Origin: Papaver somniferum
Taxonomy: Eukaryota > Streptophyta > Magnoliopsida > Ranunculales > Papaveraceae
DNA length: 64,000 nucleotides
Direction of reading: 5' to 3'
NCBI RefSeq assembly: GCF_003573695.1
Contig: NC_039365.1
Location: 80,983,082 to 81,047,081, forward strand
In this document: positions 34,151 to 46,589 of the stretch, one piece after another
Layout: each line of letters starts with the position of its first letter
How positions within the stretch are numbered: position 1 is the stretch's first letter
Notes under the pieces: model-generated
What the model saw: only the letters and a program-made list of their open reading frames with translations
Database searches by the model: none
What the model was told of the DNA's origin: nothing
Made by a program: the position numbers and the translations under genes

Positions 34151-35816
34151 GAAGGTTACAACAGTTGAAGGTTTAGAGAGAGATATTTACAAAGACTGGA
34201 TACAACATAAAAATCTCGAGATAATGCTTAAGACAGAATCAATCTAAACAATGTATGGAAATAATGTAAAGTAAATGATACCGATGATATGATAAATGTA
34301 ATTTGGGGGACTTACATAGGGGTTACATAGATCAGAGGAGCACGGGGATATCAATTCTTCGTATTCGGCACAAGCAAAAAAGACGTTAAGGGTTTGAGTT
34401 AAAATGATGTCTAAAAGAAAACTAGGACCAGGAAAGACTTGAGAAAATAATAATAATCGCACTAGAGGTTATACACAAAGAAAAAAAAATACTAGGCTAC
34501 GTAATCATTAAACAAAGTATGTCCATAAGGATGATACAGAACTATAGTTAAGATAAAATTAAAAAATTGCTACAGAATGCTAATTATAACCAATTCAAGT
34601 CACGGAATGCTAATTATAACCAATTCAACTAATACTAGACCTGAAAAAAACAAATGCAATACAAAATCATCACCTAAACATACAAAGCTAGACTATACGA
34701 CAACGACATGTCTAAAGAAATTAAGGGAGAAGTAGGAGTCAAGTAGGGCATAGTAGGGAAAGGATAGAGGATCCAAAATATCTTTTCAAACAGATTACAT
34801 AACATTAAGCTGACGACTTAAAATACAATTTCAAATAAAATTACACAACCTTAACATATACTTAATTGGCTCGTAATTCTTTCTGATCATTAACACAAAT
34901 CGAGAGAAACTAAACAATCTTAAATTTTTTATTGAACAGAATTGCATGTCACTAATCATTAACACAATTTCAGAAGAAATTATACAACCATTGAACAAAA
35001 GTACAATAACAAACATAATTCCTTTTTTTGTTTCTCTTTTTTCTTTTTTCCTTGAATGTAACAATATCAAACGAAATTACGGTTTAAAGAGTTTTAAAAA
35101 TGACACCAGGCAAATAAAGTTGAAAAGAAAATAGATTTTATGTAACCATTGCATTCTCATACAATTGACTATTATTTGTTATGTGATAATCAAGATCTAG
35201 AAGTTGTACAAGTTGATAATTCTTTGTTATGAGAAATTAAATATACAAAAAATCTTCCCAATGGAACATACAACATTGAAAATATTAAAAAGAATAATTG
35301 ACTTGTGACATATTATACGACTAGAATGTTATAAAACTTTGAATCAGGAAAGATTAAAAAAAAAAAAAATTATAGCGAATGTTCGGTTAAATCCATGGGC
35401 TTTGGCATGTTAAGTATTGCCAAAGATATTTCTTGATTTATGGTTTACTAAAGTCAGCTTCAAACTAAATTATACTAGGTAGTGGAGCTTTGGCATTCAT
35501 TCAAGTTACTTTTTAAGATTAAAGATCATATGACGACATCATAAGGGGGCATGGCATACATATGGTGAGCTACAACAATGGTTAAAGATCCTAAAATAGC
35601 TAAATTTAGAGATGACTGAGCATGCAATGACGTTGTTAGGATTTCATAGAGCCAAATCCAGCTCGTAATGGAACAAATTTTTCCTCCAGAAACCAAACGA
35701 AGAAAGTCACGTAGGGGGAATAACGAAATGGAATATGGAAAAAAAACGAAGAAATAAAATAGGATAGGATTTCACTTGTATTGAATCTTAATTTAAAATT
35801 GTCTAGTAGGATCTTT
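34151..35816. other. AT-rich stretch, no gene seen
   Basis: No reading frame with recognisable content. It contains a 30-bp tandem duplication at 34575-34634. Confidence 0.5.
34575..34634. repeat. 30-bp tandem duplication
   Basis: GAATGCTAATTATAACCAAT and following bases occur at 34575 and 34605. Confidence 0.85.
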
Positions 35817-35912
35817 CACGAGCTGGAGATAAGCGGAATCGAACCACTGACATCCACCACAGGGTAAACCACCGCCTCTCAGGCCTCCCCGATCGATTCT
35901 ACCATAGAGGCA
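35817..35912 (-). other. Plastid DNA insertion: rRNA-operon spacer-like
   Basis: The minus strand reads GCCTCTATGGTAGAATCGAT...CTGAGAGGCGGTGGTTTACC...CGCTTATCTCCA. I recognise this from plastid inverted-repeat sequence around the rRNA operon (recalled as the trnA-rrn23 spacer). It carries several substitutions, so it is a nuclear copy. Confidence 0.5.
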
Positions 35913-35963
35913 AATGGATGCATCGCGAGTTCCATACAGATTACTTCTTAATACAATTACTTT

Positions 35964-36041
35964 CAATAAGGGCGTTCTAGTGCGTTGTAGATTCTTATCC
36001 AATACTTGTATCATTTGATGATGCCATGTGAATCGCTAGAA
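35964..36041 (+). other. Plastid DNA insertion: rps12 exon 2 end and intron
   Basis: AAGGGCGTTCTA|GTGCGTTGTAGA matches the 3' end of plastid rps12 exon 2 and the group II intron start (GTGCG at 35980). It continues through TTGATGATGCCATGTGAATC. The fragment cannot encode a product. Confidence 0.7.
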
Positions 36042-36129
36042 GGGAATCTTACATAATAAAGATAAGATCAGAATATAATTATTAAAATTTTATATTTAAA
36101 TATCAATATAATCTTTATTATTTGATCGT

Positions 36130-36415
36130 AAAGTCAATTAAAAGATTTCGCAATCCCAGCCCATTCCCATTTTGGGCGGAAGAGGTCTACTAATTCTTTG
36201 ATTCCAGTTAGTAAGAGGTTTTTTTGTACTTAAAAACCTTTTTCTTTCATTTAATGCCTATTGGTGTTCTAAAAGTACCTTTTCGGATTCCTGGAGAGGA
36301 ATATTCGGTTTGGGTTGACGTATAGCGCGACTTGTCAGACATATTGGGTCATATAGGATTTCCCCGTTTTCTCCCCCGACCGAGATATCCTCTGTTTCCA
36401 CGTTCTTCAGCACGA
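36130..36415 (+). other. Plastid DNA insertion: clpP exon 1 and flanks
   Basis: 36254-36324 is a 71-base match to clpP exon 1 ([20 protein letters not shown]; usual text has P for L and RSPGEEDA), followed by intron sequence starting GCGCGACTTGTCAG where plastids have GTGCGAC. About 120 bases of probable upstream plastid sequence precede it and intron sequence follows to about 36415. The altered intron start and residues show a decayed nuclear copy. Confidence 0.75.
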
Positions 36416-37230
36416 GATTTTGAGTCTCGCGCAGTGGGTTGACTGGGTCAATAAATATATATCAATTTGATTAGATTAAGCTAAATCATTTTTGTAAGAT
36501 ATAGCTGCGTTTAATTATGTAAATATGTTAAACGTGATTTAGGGGCCTTTTAGACATTTGCTCCTTCCAATGTTCTGAGCGAGAAAACCCTAAAATTTAA
36601 AACATAGTCATAACTTTATTCTCCCCTAACATAAGCGGCTGTAACTATTCTTGTTCCTCTGTCTCTCTTTACAGTCTACACTTCTTCCTCTTTTCTACCT
36701 TTCTTTTTCTTTCCTTCTTCTATCTTCAAATTCAATATTGTATTTTACTTCTTTTTGGTCTCAAATAATGAAATAGAGATCTATGACCTTTGTATATTTG
36801 CCTATTCATTTCAATCTTTATCTCTTCCTATTATTTTTTTGTAATTCAATTAGTAAATAAATAAATAAAAAGTTGTATGAAAATTTAGATCCAACATGTT
36901 CAATACAGATATAGGTCGTCACGATTTTAATGGAGTGAAGAAAATTAATTGGTTATTCTCCGTTTTATTTTTTTTTCTTTTGATTTATTTCCGAACAATT
37001 GTTTGCTCTGTGTTGCACTGGGTCACTTGAGAAAACTAGTTTAAAACCGGACAGGGTGGTAAGGGTCATTGGTTGGACCGGACGGGTCACCCAGTTCTCT
37101 GGTTTTTTTAACATGTTAGTGGATCTGTGTTGATTCGGACCGTTTTCTTTACTGGGTCATCGGTTTACCAGTCCAACCGGCCGGTTCGGTCCGGTTTTTA
37201 AAATACTTCGACAAATATTTAAGTTTCAAT
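36416..37230. other. Non-coding stretch with CCGG-rich segment
   Basis: A telo-box-like AAAACCCTAAA at about 36583, a pyrimidine-rich tract (36650-36730), and a segment rich in ACCGG/CCGGT near 37025-37200 that resembles a common plant repeat. No gene seen. Confidence 0.4.
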
Positions 37231-37692
37231 TGTTGGTATCGGTGACCAAGACTCAAGTCTTACTCACATAAACCCTGATTAGATACTAGTCACGCCCTTG
37301 AAGATGCATAATTCTGGATTTAAGAATTATAATGGAATACATAGCTATACAAAGTTATGATCATATGATTCAATTAATTAGATAATTGTTACAGCATTGC
37401 TTGGTTGACCCTGCCAGGCGTTGGTATGTCAAGATTGGTTTTCATATTTTTGTTCCAAAATTCAAAATCGCTTGATTAGATTACTAGAATCAACTTGGTT
37501 ATGTTAGACTAGGAAGTCTAGAATTTTTAAGATATACAAGTATTACTCTGAATACCTAGAGAATCTGAAGATATATAGACATTAACGAACACATCATCCT
37601 TCTGTTCGAGGTTAGTAATACAAGACTTAACTTGTTCCTGTTTCTATGTACGTTACTTTCAAGTCGTTTAGATTGAAAACATAACATGTGAA

Positions 37693-37696
<4 letters not shown>

Positions 37697-37727
<31 letters not shown>
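37697..37727. repeat. (TA)n microsatellite
   Basis: Uninterrupted TA run of about 30 bases. Confidence 0.95.
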
Positions 37728-37731
<4 letters not shown>

Positions 37732-38022
37732 CTCTAGTATTAGAGACTTGATCATCTTATTCTGATCAAAGTGTCAAGGAAAAATGTACAAGTTATATCA
37801 CAAGTTATGTATATTGAATTACATAGTATAACGCGTATCTTTTCAAATTTGTAGTTTCGACGTAAACATTATCTTTGTAACTTGTTACTAGATTATGTAA
37901 TGAAATTAGGATTGATTCCATACCTAGAAAACTATGTTTAACTACATGATTTTAAGCAAGTATACTTGTGAATCTTGTTTGGTAGTTGAAAGGAATCAAC
38001 ATGATTGGTGATTTGATTCTTA

Positions 38023-38141
38023 TTGGGGATCGATAGCAGGACCAATCCCTACTTGGGGATCTATAACATAACTGATCCATCCTTGGGGATATATATCAAG
38101 ACCGATCCATATTGGGGATCCCTAGAAGGACTGGTCTAAAT
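38023..38141. repeat. 30-bp tandem repeat, four units
   Basis: TTGGGGAT recurs at 38023, 38053, 38083 and 38112, each followed by a variant of ATA...GACCGATCCAT. Confidence 0.8.
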
Positions 38142-39168
38142 GGAAAATCTCTTATGAATATCGGAATATGAATTTCTATTAAGGAAAGTTCAAGTTGCGA
38201 CATTATGAGTAATTCAAACATGAGTTAAATCTTATCTTTTATTGTTCAAAATTATTCCTTGAATCTCAAGGTGAGATCCCAAACTGAAATGTTTGAGAAT
38301 CTTCTTATTGAGATTTTCAAAAATATGTGTTTTATTTTTCCAGCAAGTAAAACATATCCCTGGAATATATATTAGTATAGTATACTTATATATTAGCTAA
38401 TATTGAGTTGTCATCCATGAGGGATTTTGCTATATTATTTGGGATATTAGTTGGAATCAGACAAAGCCGAAAAGTGTTGTTTATTGCATATCTTTAAAAT
38501 ATTTTCGGTTATGGAAATATCTTGGTGTCCAATCTACCTTGGTCTATAAATATTGAAGTTTTTTCTTCTTACAGACTTATCCTAACACAGGAACTTCATT
38601 TTGTAGTCATTTTGGTAGCCGACTAATAGTATTACTTGTAATACTATCTTGAAGAGGAGAGTAACTTAATTAAGCGAAGTCCCTTACATCCGCTAGTCTA
38701 AAGACTTATGTGGGATCAAGAAGCGTCTAGATAGTACCGTTGGTGGGAAACATTGATTTGATTGACTAACGGTTGTTAAACCTTGATTGCACCTTGTTTG
38801 ATTATTCTTGAGAGCCTTTTCTTCTGACATAAGGTCACTCAAACTAGATCAAGGATTGACGTTAGTTCATATTTGTCTTTAAATCTTATGATATACTTAT
38901 GATCATTCAATGTTAATAGACTTTGTTTTGTAGATCGATCATAAGTAGACTCAAGTTTATTTGTGCAGGTACATTGAAGACATTGAAAATTCGAAGGCAA
39001 AAATATTTCTTATTGGTTTCTGATCTTTGTGATTTACTTCGTGCACATACTTGATCGGTTGGGATCCGACTTAGCTTTGTTTATACTTTGATAAACATCA
39101 TATTGCTAGTCGTATAGATCAACAATTTATCATTTGGTAGTCTTCTTCAGGATCCGAATATGATAGTT

Positions 39169-39490
39169 TGTAAACCTAGATCTGGTTATCTTGATAATAT
39201 ACATCTTGGTTATTCTAACCAAACAAAGGAGTTTATTAGATTAAAGAGAATAGCCTTTGTTTGACTCAACATAAATCTTTGATTTACTTCTTGAGATTGA
39301 GAGAGCATTTACCGAAAAAAGATCAGTCCTTTACTGATATCTTGTAAATCCAAAACTGATTATTTCGGTAACCTAGATATTGACTGATCTAAATCGGAAA
39401 AGGAAGTTTATTAGATTAAACGAAAAAGCCTTTGTTTAACTCAACATAAATCTCTGATTAACTTCTTGAGATTGATAGAGCGGTTACTGA
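39169..39490. repeat. Divergent direct duplication, about 174-bp period
   Basis: GTTTATTAGATTAAA, GCCTTTGTTT, ACTCAACATAAATCT and ACTTCTTGAGATTGA occur in the same order from about 39229 and 39405. Confidence 0.75.
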
Positions 39491-39896
39491 ATCAGATTAG
39501 GGATATGATCCAAAGGAGTTGAGTGCTTGAGTCTTCACAAGCAGGTAAAGAAACTTAAGATAGTGGACTATATCTTATGGTTCACGTGCTTTGGCCATAT
39601 TTGTTGTAGGCATGGGGATACTGAGAAAACTAGGTAACTAGGGGTAGTTTACTTGGTCTCAATCATACGAAGTTAGTAGTAGTCTTTGTACAACGGCTTG
39701 ATTCCGAGAGTACTCAAAACTGGACTAGGTCCAGGGTTTGCGTTTGCGATTTCCTCGTTAACAAAATTGTTATGTTTGTGTGCTTTTACTTTTTCGCATT
39801 AAAGTTTTTAATTGTAAAAGTGTTTACCCTACTCGTATGCTTGAAGATCATTGAATTCAAAATATTTTTGGTGTACTTGGTACCCTCTCCTTTTCA

Positions 39897-41792
39897 ATTA
39901 CCTCACATGATCAATCTCTACATATTTCTCTGTTGACTATCTTGTTATTGTTCCATTAGGATTTACCAATTATCTTCCAAGTCGGTTACAAGATTATGAT
40001 CAAAGAAATTGAGGAGATAAACACACATAAAGTATAACAAATTCTTATTAATTAAGTTAGTTTGAATGCAGTGTTTTAGTTACAAGATTAGCTTATCGGT
40101 TATATGTATATAAGTGTGGTAGTCACACAAAATGTGTGTCTAATGAGGATCACTTGTGTCTACGTGGAGATGGCGTTACTATCCACTTAGACTTTACTTT
40201 TCCTCCAAGTAACCTCCTCGAACTGAACTTGATTCTCTTTCTTATTTCCAAGTATCGATCTCCAGGTCTTGGCTCCTGATAACTCCAGGTCTCGTCTTCG
40301 CTTCTTGCTCTAGAACTTTGGTCTCCCACGTGTCATGGTCTTAGTCTCCAGGTTTTGCACGCGATTACGTTATAACCTTCATATCATGCTCGTGCTAGAT
40401 ACTCGTTCTTTCAGTCTCGACATGCTATATTTTTTCATCTAATATTTGCTCGCAGTTTATTAAAAATTCAGTCCTTGTACTTTATTTTATTAAAACTTAG
40501 TTCTTTCTGCTTTAACAACTTAGGTATGCTTTGACAGCTCAGCTCAGATATAAGATATGATTTTCTAAAATTTTATATTTTAGATAACATATTAATGTGT
40601 GGGCGATCTAACCTGTAATTGAATCTTTAGGTCTTCGATCTGATCTGTTATATATCTATTTCCCCTAAAAGAATGAGTATCTTTTAACAAAGATACTTGG
40701 CTGCCAGCTAGTGATCTAGGTGATAACTAATCCACATTTTCTGATCAATTGACAGCCGTTGAATTTAGGAATTTAATAGTTATTCTCTTAAAGAATGTTA
40801 GTTGTTTACGTAAGAGAGATAAAAGAGTTATTGTTGCTAAACATTAGCACAACTTTTTACACTAGGTGTATTCTTCACCCTTTTCGGAAATCGGAGATTT
40901 TTGTAGGGTTTTCTTCACCTTTTTTTTGTTGTTTATGACTTGTGGTAGTTAGTCATTACCACACATGTCATTAATGCGACAAGTTAGTGGAGATAGTAGA
41001 CTTGTTTAGAAGGTCACATCTTTTCGCTTTCCTTACTTTATATATAAAGTTTCATATCTATAAATTTTATCTTACAATCCTTTCTTCTTCTCCAAGAGCT
41101 CTGAGTTTTAGAATTTTCAAAAGTTAAACCTTTTCTTAAGTTCTTCAGTTTCATAAGCTTTTTCTTTCCTCCATCTTTTTTAATGGCATAAAATATAACT
41201 GATTCTATTATTCCTTCCCTCTTCAACCACTTATATGATCAACATGAATTTCTTCAACGTTTAACGTTTCCATTCATCGTCATGTTCCATATAGAGAAAA
41301 AGTTTCCAATGTTTCTAATCATGTATTGGGTGAACTATTGATCTCATATTCTCATCTCAATCGTATTTTCTCATTCATCTTTTGATTCGTGATTACATAC
41401 TGATGATGGATTGCTCTCCTTGGCAGATGTGTAACAAATTTTATGCATTCATATCTAAAGCATTGCTTATAATGAAGCTTTACACTGCGACCATGAGATG
41501 ATTATTTCTGTGGCCATATTTCAGAGATACGATATCATAACTGCTTGTAGTTATTTTTCTAAATTAAAGTTTATTCGTAGAAAAGATTCCAATATTTTTC
41601 TTGGAAATAGAAATTTTTGATGAAAATGAGCACGATTTTGCTTACTTTTTAAGCTATTTTTTATGAGTTTTCTTCTCATTCTTTTTAATAGAATAATTAT
41701 TTTATATTTTTTTCTTTCTAAATTCCATGATATTTGTTATTCCAAAAGATATTCGTCAGCAAATCAACAAATTTTATAAATCTTTAGAATCA
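39897..41792. other. AT-rich stretch, no gene seen
   Basis: No supported reading frame, RNA gene or repeat with clear ends. Confidence 0.5.
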
Positions 41793-43320
41793 TGAAAAGG
41801 AAAGGGTACCAAGTAAACCACTAACTTTTTTATTCGGCAACCTATATGAAAGAAAGAAAAAACTATTATAATTGCAAGTAGACCAATATGTACATATTGT
41901 AATGATTCTTGAACAATATGTATATAGAGGTTTATATCTTTACCTCTTCACAATTATAAAGTCAATACAATAAAGTCCGTAAACCCAGTTGTATAGAAGA
42001 GTACTTGGACGATCTCAAAAATCAATATCCAAGATCAATCTCGTCGTATCCAAATAATCGATTCTGAATTCTGGCAAGTATGAAACTTGTTTTATATCTT
42101 TAAGATACGAATTCTACAAGAACGAGTCTCATAATCGATTAGAATTAAGATGGACTTATCTACTAGAACTGGTTACATACTACTTGTGTTATTCCTATTA
42201 TAAAGATAAACAATATAATGCGGCAAAGGAAAAACACAAGACACCAAAAGTTTTGTAAACAAGGAAAAACTACAACTGCAGAAAAATCCGAGACCTTGTC
42301 AATATTTGAATTTCGAACTGTATTAAGCCGCTGCAGACACTAACCTTGGGATTGGAACGTAGTTGAGATCGAATTCACCCTCCAATCAATTCAGCTGCAG
42401 TTGTGCTCCTTACGTCTATGAACCAAGAAAGGCTTCACGCAATTGATTCCCTTAGATGACGTCCTTTACATCCTAAGAGATGCTTCATCCTAAGTGGATA
42501 TTTTTGATACCAGTTTGCATCTAACGGATAAGCCTATTTGATTTTCCCTTTAGATCGATAGATCGGGGTTTGTAATTTTGTTTCCAAAAGACAAAGCTAG
42601 CAAACCTTACAAATATAGAACACTTACACTCAGTTAGCTGAGAAGACTAGATTATTAACCACCTATCAAGAACAATCTTAAACCGATCAATTAAGTAGGG
42701 TTTTAGATATCTATCTTGAAGAATCGGTTGGCGATTTCTATATATATCTTTCCTAAAAGAGATTGCTAAAACCTCGATAACCAGAAGAACGGGATCAGGA
42801 TACATGAACTATCAAGGTAAAGATAGTCGGACCTGGATTCACGAATCCATAAGTGAAGTCTTTAAGTCATAAACCTAATTATATTTCTCAAGGGAAATCT
42901 AGGTTCATAGAGGAAGACTCTAGCAAACAACTAGGACACAGAAGTGTCATGTATTGAATTCCATGGTTGTTTGAGTCTCTGTATTTATAGATTTCAAGAT
43001 AAGGGTTGCTTATAATTCAAGCTAAAATAACTTGTGATTCAAACAAACATTTTATATGTTAAGAAGAAATTCTTGTTAGGAGTTTGTGTAAGCATGTGAG
43101 AAGTTTATCTTGAAATCACATAGAAGAATATACAATAAGGTCCAGGGTACCAGAACCGTGTACAATGATAGTCACGACAAATATGTTTTGTAAACTAATA
43201 AGCAAAGTCGTGTTCGTTCAATACTTAACACTTAAATCATGAAATATATACAGAGAGTGATTTGGTGTTCAAAATATCTTAGATGTGTTTGTGAAATTCA
43301 TAGCGATGCCAACGTATTTT
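41793..43320 (-). repeat. Possible second copia-type LTR, inverted
   Basis: Begins TGAAAAGGAAAGGGTACC, the reverse complement of the end of the LTR at 37231-39896. A minus-strand TATA-like CTATAAATACAGAG lies near 42985. No coding. The right boundary, near GATGCCAACG at 43305, is a guess. Confidence 0.28.
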
Positions 43321-43610
43321 AGAAAATAGTATGAATGCATCTGCTTGAGTTCGTATTAGGTAGGTATTCGAAAGGGTACGCGTACCTACAAACCAGTACC
43401 TGAATTCATATGTCCAAGGAATGTGTACTAGGTATGCGAATCCTAAGGTAATTCATGAACTCTGACCCTTGAAGTATGCATACCTCGCCCCTTTACACGA
43501 ACTCGTAACTAGTGGGTATGTGATGGAGGGAGATTTATGGAAATTAAATATATTATTTTGTAGTAATTTTTTTTTGTTTTACAATATTGGTTTCAATTCT
43601 TCCAATAAAT
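43321..43610. other. Spacer, nothing recognised
   Basis: Short AT-rich stretch next to the downstream end of the reverse-transcriptase pseudogene. Confidence 0.4.
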
Positions 43611-45950
43611 TTACGAGAAGTTTACCGGGAGTTTGGCCACTAGCTGGGAAACGACCGCCTTCTGAATGACTACCTTTATTCTATAGAAAAGGAAATCTCC
43701 TATTTTGACGTTGGTGTCATGGCTAGCAATATAATACTTCATTCTCTTCAAAAAGTCTATAATGTCATCTCCGAGTTCACCCAACGTTGAAAAATCTAAG
43801 GTGGCGAAACCATATCCGTGTGACCTGCATTTATCAAAATACTTGGTATGTCTCCAAGCTACAGAATTGGACACAACAATCCTTGGAGTAAAAGCATGTA
43901 AACCACTACCTGCAAAAAGAGAAACCACAGTAACATTCAAACACACATCAAGACCATTCTCCTAGTTATATACCAAAATATCTGCTGGCCTGAGTGCCCC
44001 ACCGTTGTACGAAAGGAAACCTAGAACGACTTCTTTTCTCGCCGGAATTCATGTACGGTAACACATATCATCTAGTGTATCTCGAACGATATCATGACGA
44101 AATTTAAGGCCAACATCATGTGAGCAATGTAAGACATGATCCCCATAGATGTCCATCTCTTTATGGAGACAAGGACAGAGGCTACCTTCTTTGAAAAGGC
44201 GGATACCTAGCCTGTAACAAAGGACTGAACGAAATTGACGAGGCCCAATCTTTTGGTTTAACCCATCTACAGGTACAACTAGAAAATAGTCTTGACCATG
44301 CTGGATTTTGTTGCTCTGCCAAAGGATTGTATCGCGTTGAGACATGGGGTATCGAGTTAAGATCTCCTTCTTTACCGCATCAAAGTATAGGACCGCCAGA
44401 GATTTAATTGGGAGAGGGGCAGTATCTTCAATGCAAGGTGCAGAAGGGTCGATGACACATACATGTGTGTAGTAATTTATGACCTGTTGAAAATTAAGGC
44501 TACGACTACTGATATTTGAGTTGTGTAGAATGGTGTCTTTTAGCAACTGAGTTTGCATACATGAAGCCAGGTAATTGTAGTTTTTAGTACCCGACATGGT
44601 GTAGATACCTAAACCTCCATCTTTGATGGGAAAGGAGACCAGACGTTGCTGCAGTGGACCAAAACCAAGACCATCTCCAGTGATTAAACGCTGCATGAAC
44701 TGGGACAAGTATTTTTCAAAGGTACCTTCAGCCTGCTTTAGAGATGCCGGTGTTGTGGTACGCATGGTGAAGTATAACCGAGAAACCCCGGAGCAATTAC
44801 GGAGGAGCAATATTTCAATCTGGGGGTCTTCAAGCTTTTGAATGGCGTCCATTAACTGGATAGTACGTTGAACACGATCCATCACCAAGTTATTGCAGAA
44901 ATCTTGATCAAAACTAACTGGACCACCAAACAGTTTGACTCCTTTTTCGGCCTGCAAATGTTCGCAGGGAAAACACCCATCTGCAAGCTGCGACTGTCAA
45001 TGTTAGGCCAAAAAATTTCAGTTTTGGTTACATTGAGATGGAGTCCAAGTGTTGGGCCTACAAACACGATGATGTTGAGAGCCTTAGAAACCATCAAGGT
45101 ATCTTCATTGATGGTACCGTCATCCAGATATCAAGCTTGCAAGTCAAGTTCACAGTGTTCACTAATTTGTAGCACAAGAGGGTGCAAAGTCAGGGCAAAA
45201 AGAAGTGAGACAAGAGGATCTCCTTGTTGAACACCTTGTGTGGAAGACAAGATCGAAGTTCCATAATATAACCTGGCCCGAGATGCATAACAAAATTCGA
45301 TCCAAGGGTAAATGGCAGGGCACTTATGTCGTATTTCACGCAGCATGGTTGTGCGATCAAATAGATTAAAGGAATTGTGAAAGTCGACTAACAACATAGT
45401 CATCGAATTTAAATTACCTTTGATTTGTAGCAGCCGATTGGCAGAATCTAAAATAGCCACGCCCATCAACAATTTCAACTCCAAATTGAAAATCACCTAA
45501 GAAATTTCTCATAGCACTACCAACAGTAGTAGCGCTGCCACTTTAGATACCAGCCGCCTCCAAATTGTACCCACAACAATGGGTCTTATACCTCCACCAG
45601 GTTTGAGTAACGGGGTGAGAGGGGCACTGGTTATATATTCACCTTCCGAAGTGGGGAATTTCCCTGACAATACCTATGATAGATGTAAGAAGCTCATCAG
45701 CAATAGCAACCACGAAACTATTTAGGGCATCCAGTAAGTGTGGTGCACACAAACCATATCGATCACACGACGTCTCTTCGGGGAAACTCTCAAGTCTACA
45801 GCTGTTGGCGCTCCAGCATGGGAGGGTAAGTCAGGTGGAGGTGCTTGTGGATGCTTGTCTTGTAGGTCTGTGAGGGTTGCTGCAGTTTGAGGTGCTATGC
45901 AACTGGATGTTAAGGCACAATAGCTGCTGTGTACAGTCATTTTTATATCC
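43611..45950 (-). pseudogene. Non-LTR reverse transcriptase with RLE-like C-terminus
   Basis: Read leftward. The RT core at 45496-45131 has MTMLLVDFHNSFNLFDRTT and GVQQGDPLVSLLFALTLHPL; after an in-frame TGA comes the catalytic YLDDG (near 45120). At 44957-44049 the thumb/linker region (EILLLRNCSGVSRLYFTMRT, SFPIKDGGLGIYTMSG) leads to a Cys/His set (CPCLHKEMDIYGDHVLHC). Then, across 43950-44040 and 43946-43611, come RPADILVYN, DVCLNVTVVS and KYFDKCRSHGYG. The order CCHC, then PD-like plus DVTVVS plus K..K..Y, resembles the restriction-like endonuclease of R2-type elements. Stops (at about 45130, 43965 and others) and frame changes make it dead. The 5' part (45950-45500) is poorly preserved. 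Confidence 0.75.
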
Positions 45951-46589
45951 TTCCCGATAATTCGCGATCATTTAACTTCGGCCCATTATCTCCCGAATGC
46001 ATAGTCCAACGTATCATTTTTTGACTTCTTTACAAGAAAGAAAGAAAGTGGTAAAGAAAAGAAGAGATGATTGGAAGGATAGGAGAGGCATTCAACTCCC
46101 ACAATTAGGTTGAAGCCTCCGTTCCGCTTGTACGTGTTTAAAAGATACATTGTATACACCAGCTTGACCGAATTATTGCTAACTAGGATTATATAAGTTA
46201 ACCTATGCACACAATTTGACTCTACCGTCAGGCTTGCTAAAAATAGAAGGCTTATTTAATCAGCACCGTCACCGCCACCGACACAGACAGTCGCACCATG
46301 AATGGCAACTTTCCCATCATTACTTTATTCTTTGCGTGGTCTCTATCTTTCGGTTAAACAGCCGAGGAAACAATTAAAAACAGCGTAGACGAATTCAAGT
46401 CTTTTACACTGTTGCAAAGTGGGCCCGTTTTTATTATCTTTTCTCTTTTTCCATTCCTTCGGCACTAACGAGTGTGAATAGAGAAGAAAAAAAGTGATGC
46501 AGAGAAAAGAAGAAAAATAGAATCTCAGTTTGTTGATCCCATACGTAAAGCAGGTGTTTTGGTCTTAAAAGAGTTATGTTTCGGCCTTA
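45951..46589. other. Spacer, nothing recognised
   Basis: No supported gene. Confidence 0.4.

Larger units (their letters stand above)
37231..39896 (+). repeat. Probable copia-type (SIRE-like) solo LTR
   Basis: Starts TGTTGGTATC and ends CTCTCCTTTTCA. The segment near 39735-39800 (GATTTCCTCGTTAACAAAAT, then TTTTTCGCATT) resembles the 3' part of large plant copia LTRs as I remember them. A TATA-like TCTATAAATA is near 38541. No internal coding follows. The TCAAT before the start recurs at 39894-39898, overlapping the proposed end, so the exact right boundary is uncertain. Confidence 0.4.

Noticed and set aside
34140..34180. Possible LINE target duplication (GGTTA...TTGAAG...TTT near both LINE ends, 8605-8628 and 34150-34175)
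   Set aside because: The match needs a gap of several bases and the LINE 5' end is not sharply defined, so it was not used as evidence.
35793..36014. 73-codon minus-strand frame with Gly-rich centre
   Set aside because: It is a read-through of plastid spacer and antisense rps12 sequence, not a nuclear gene.
36583..36593. Telo-box-like AAACCCTAA with a pyrimidine-rich tract downstream, as in ribosomal-protein gene promoters
   Set aside because: No coding exon follows within several kilobases; motif alone is too short.
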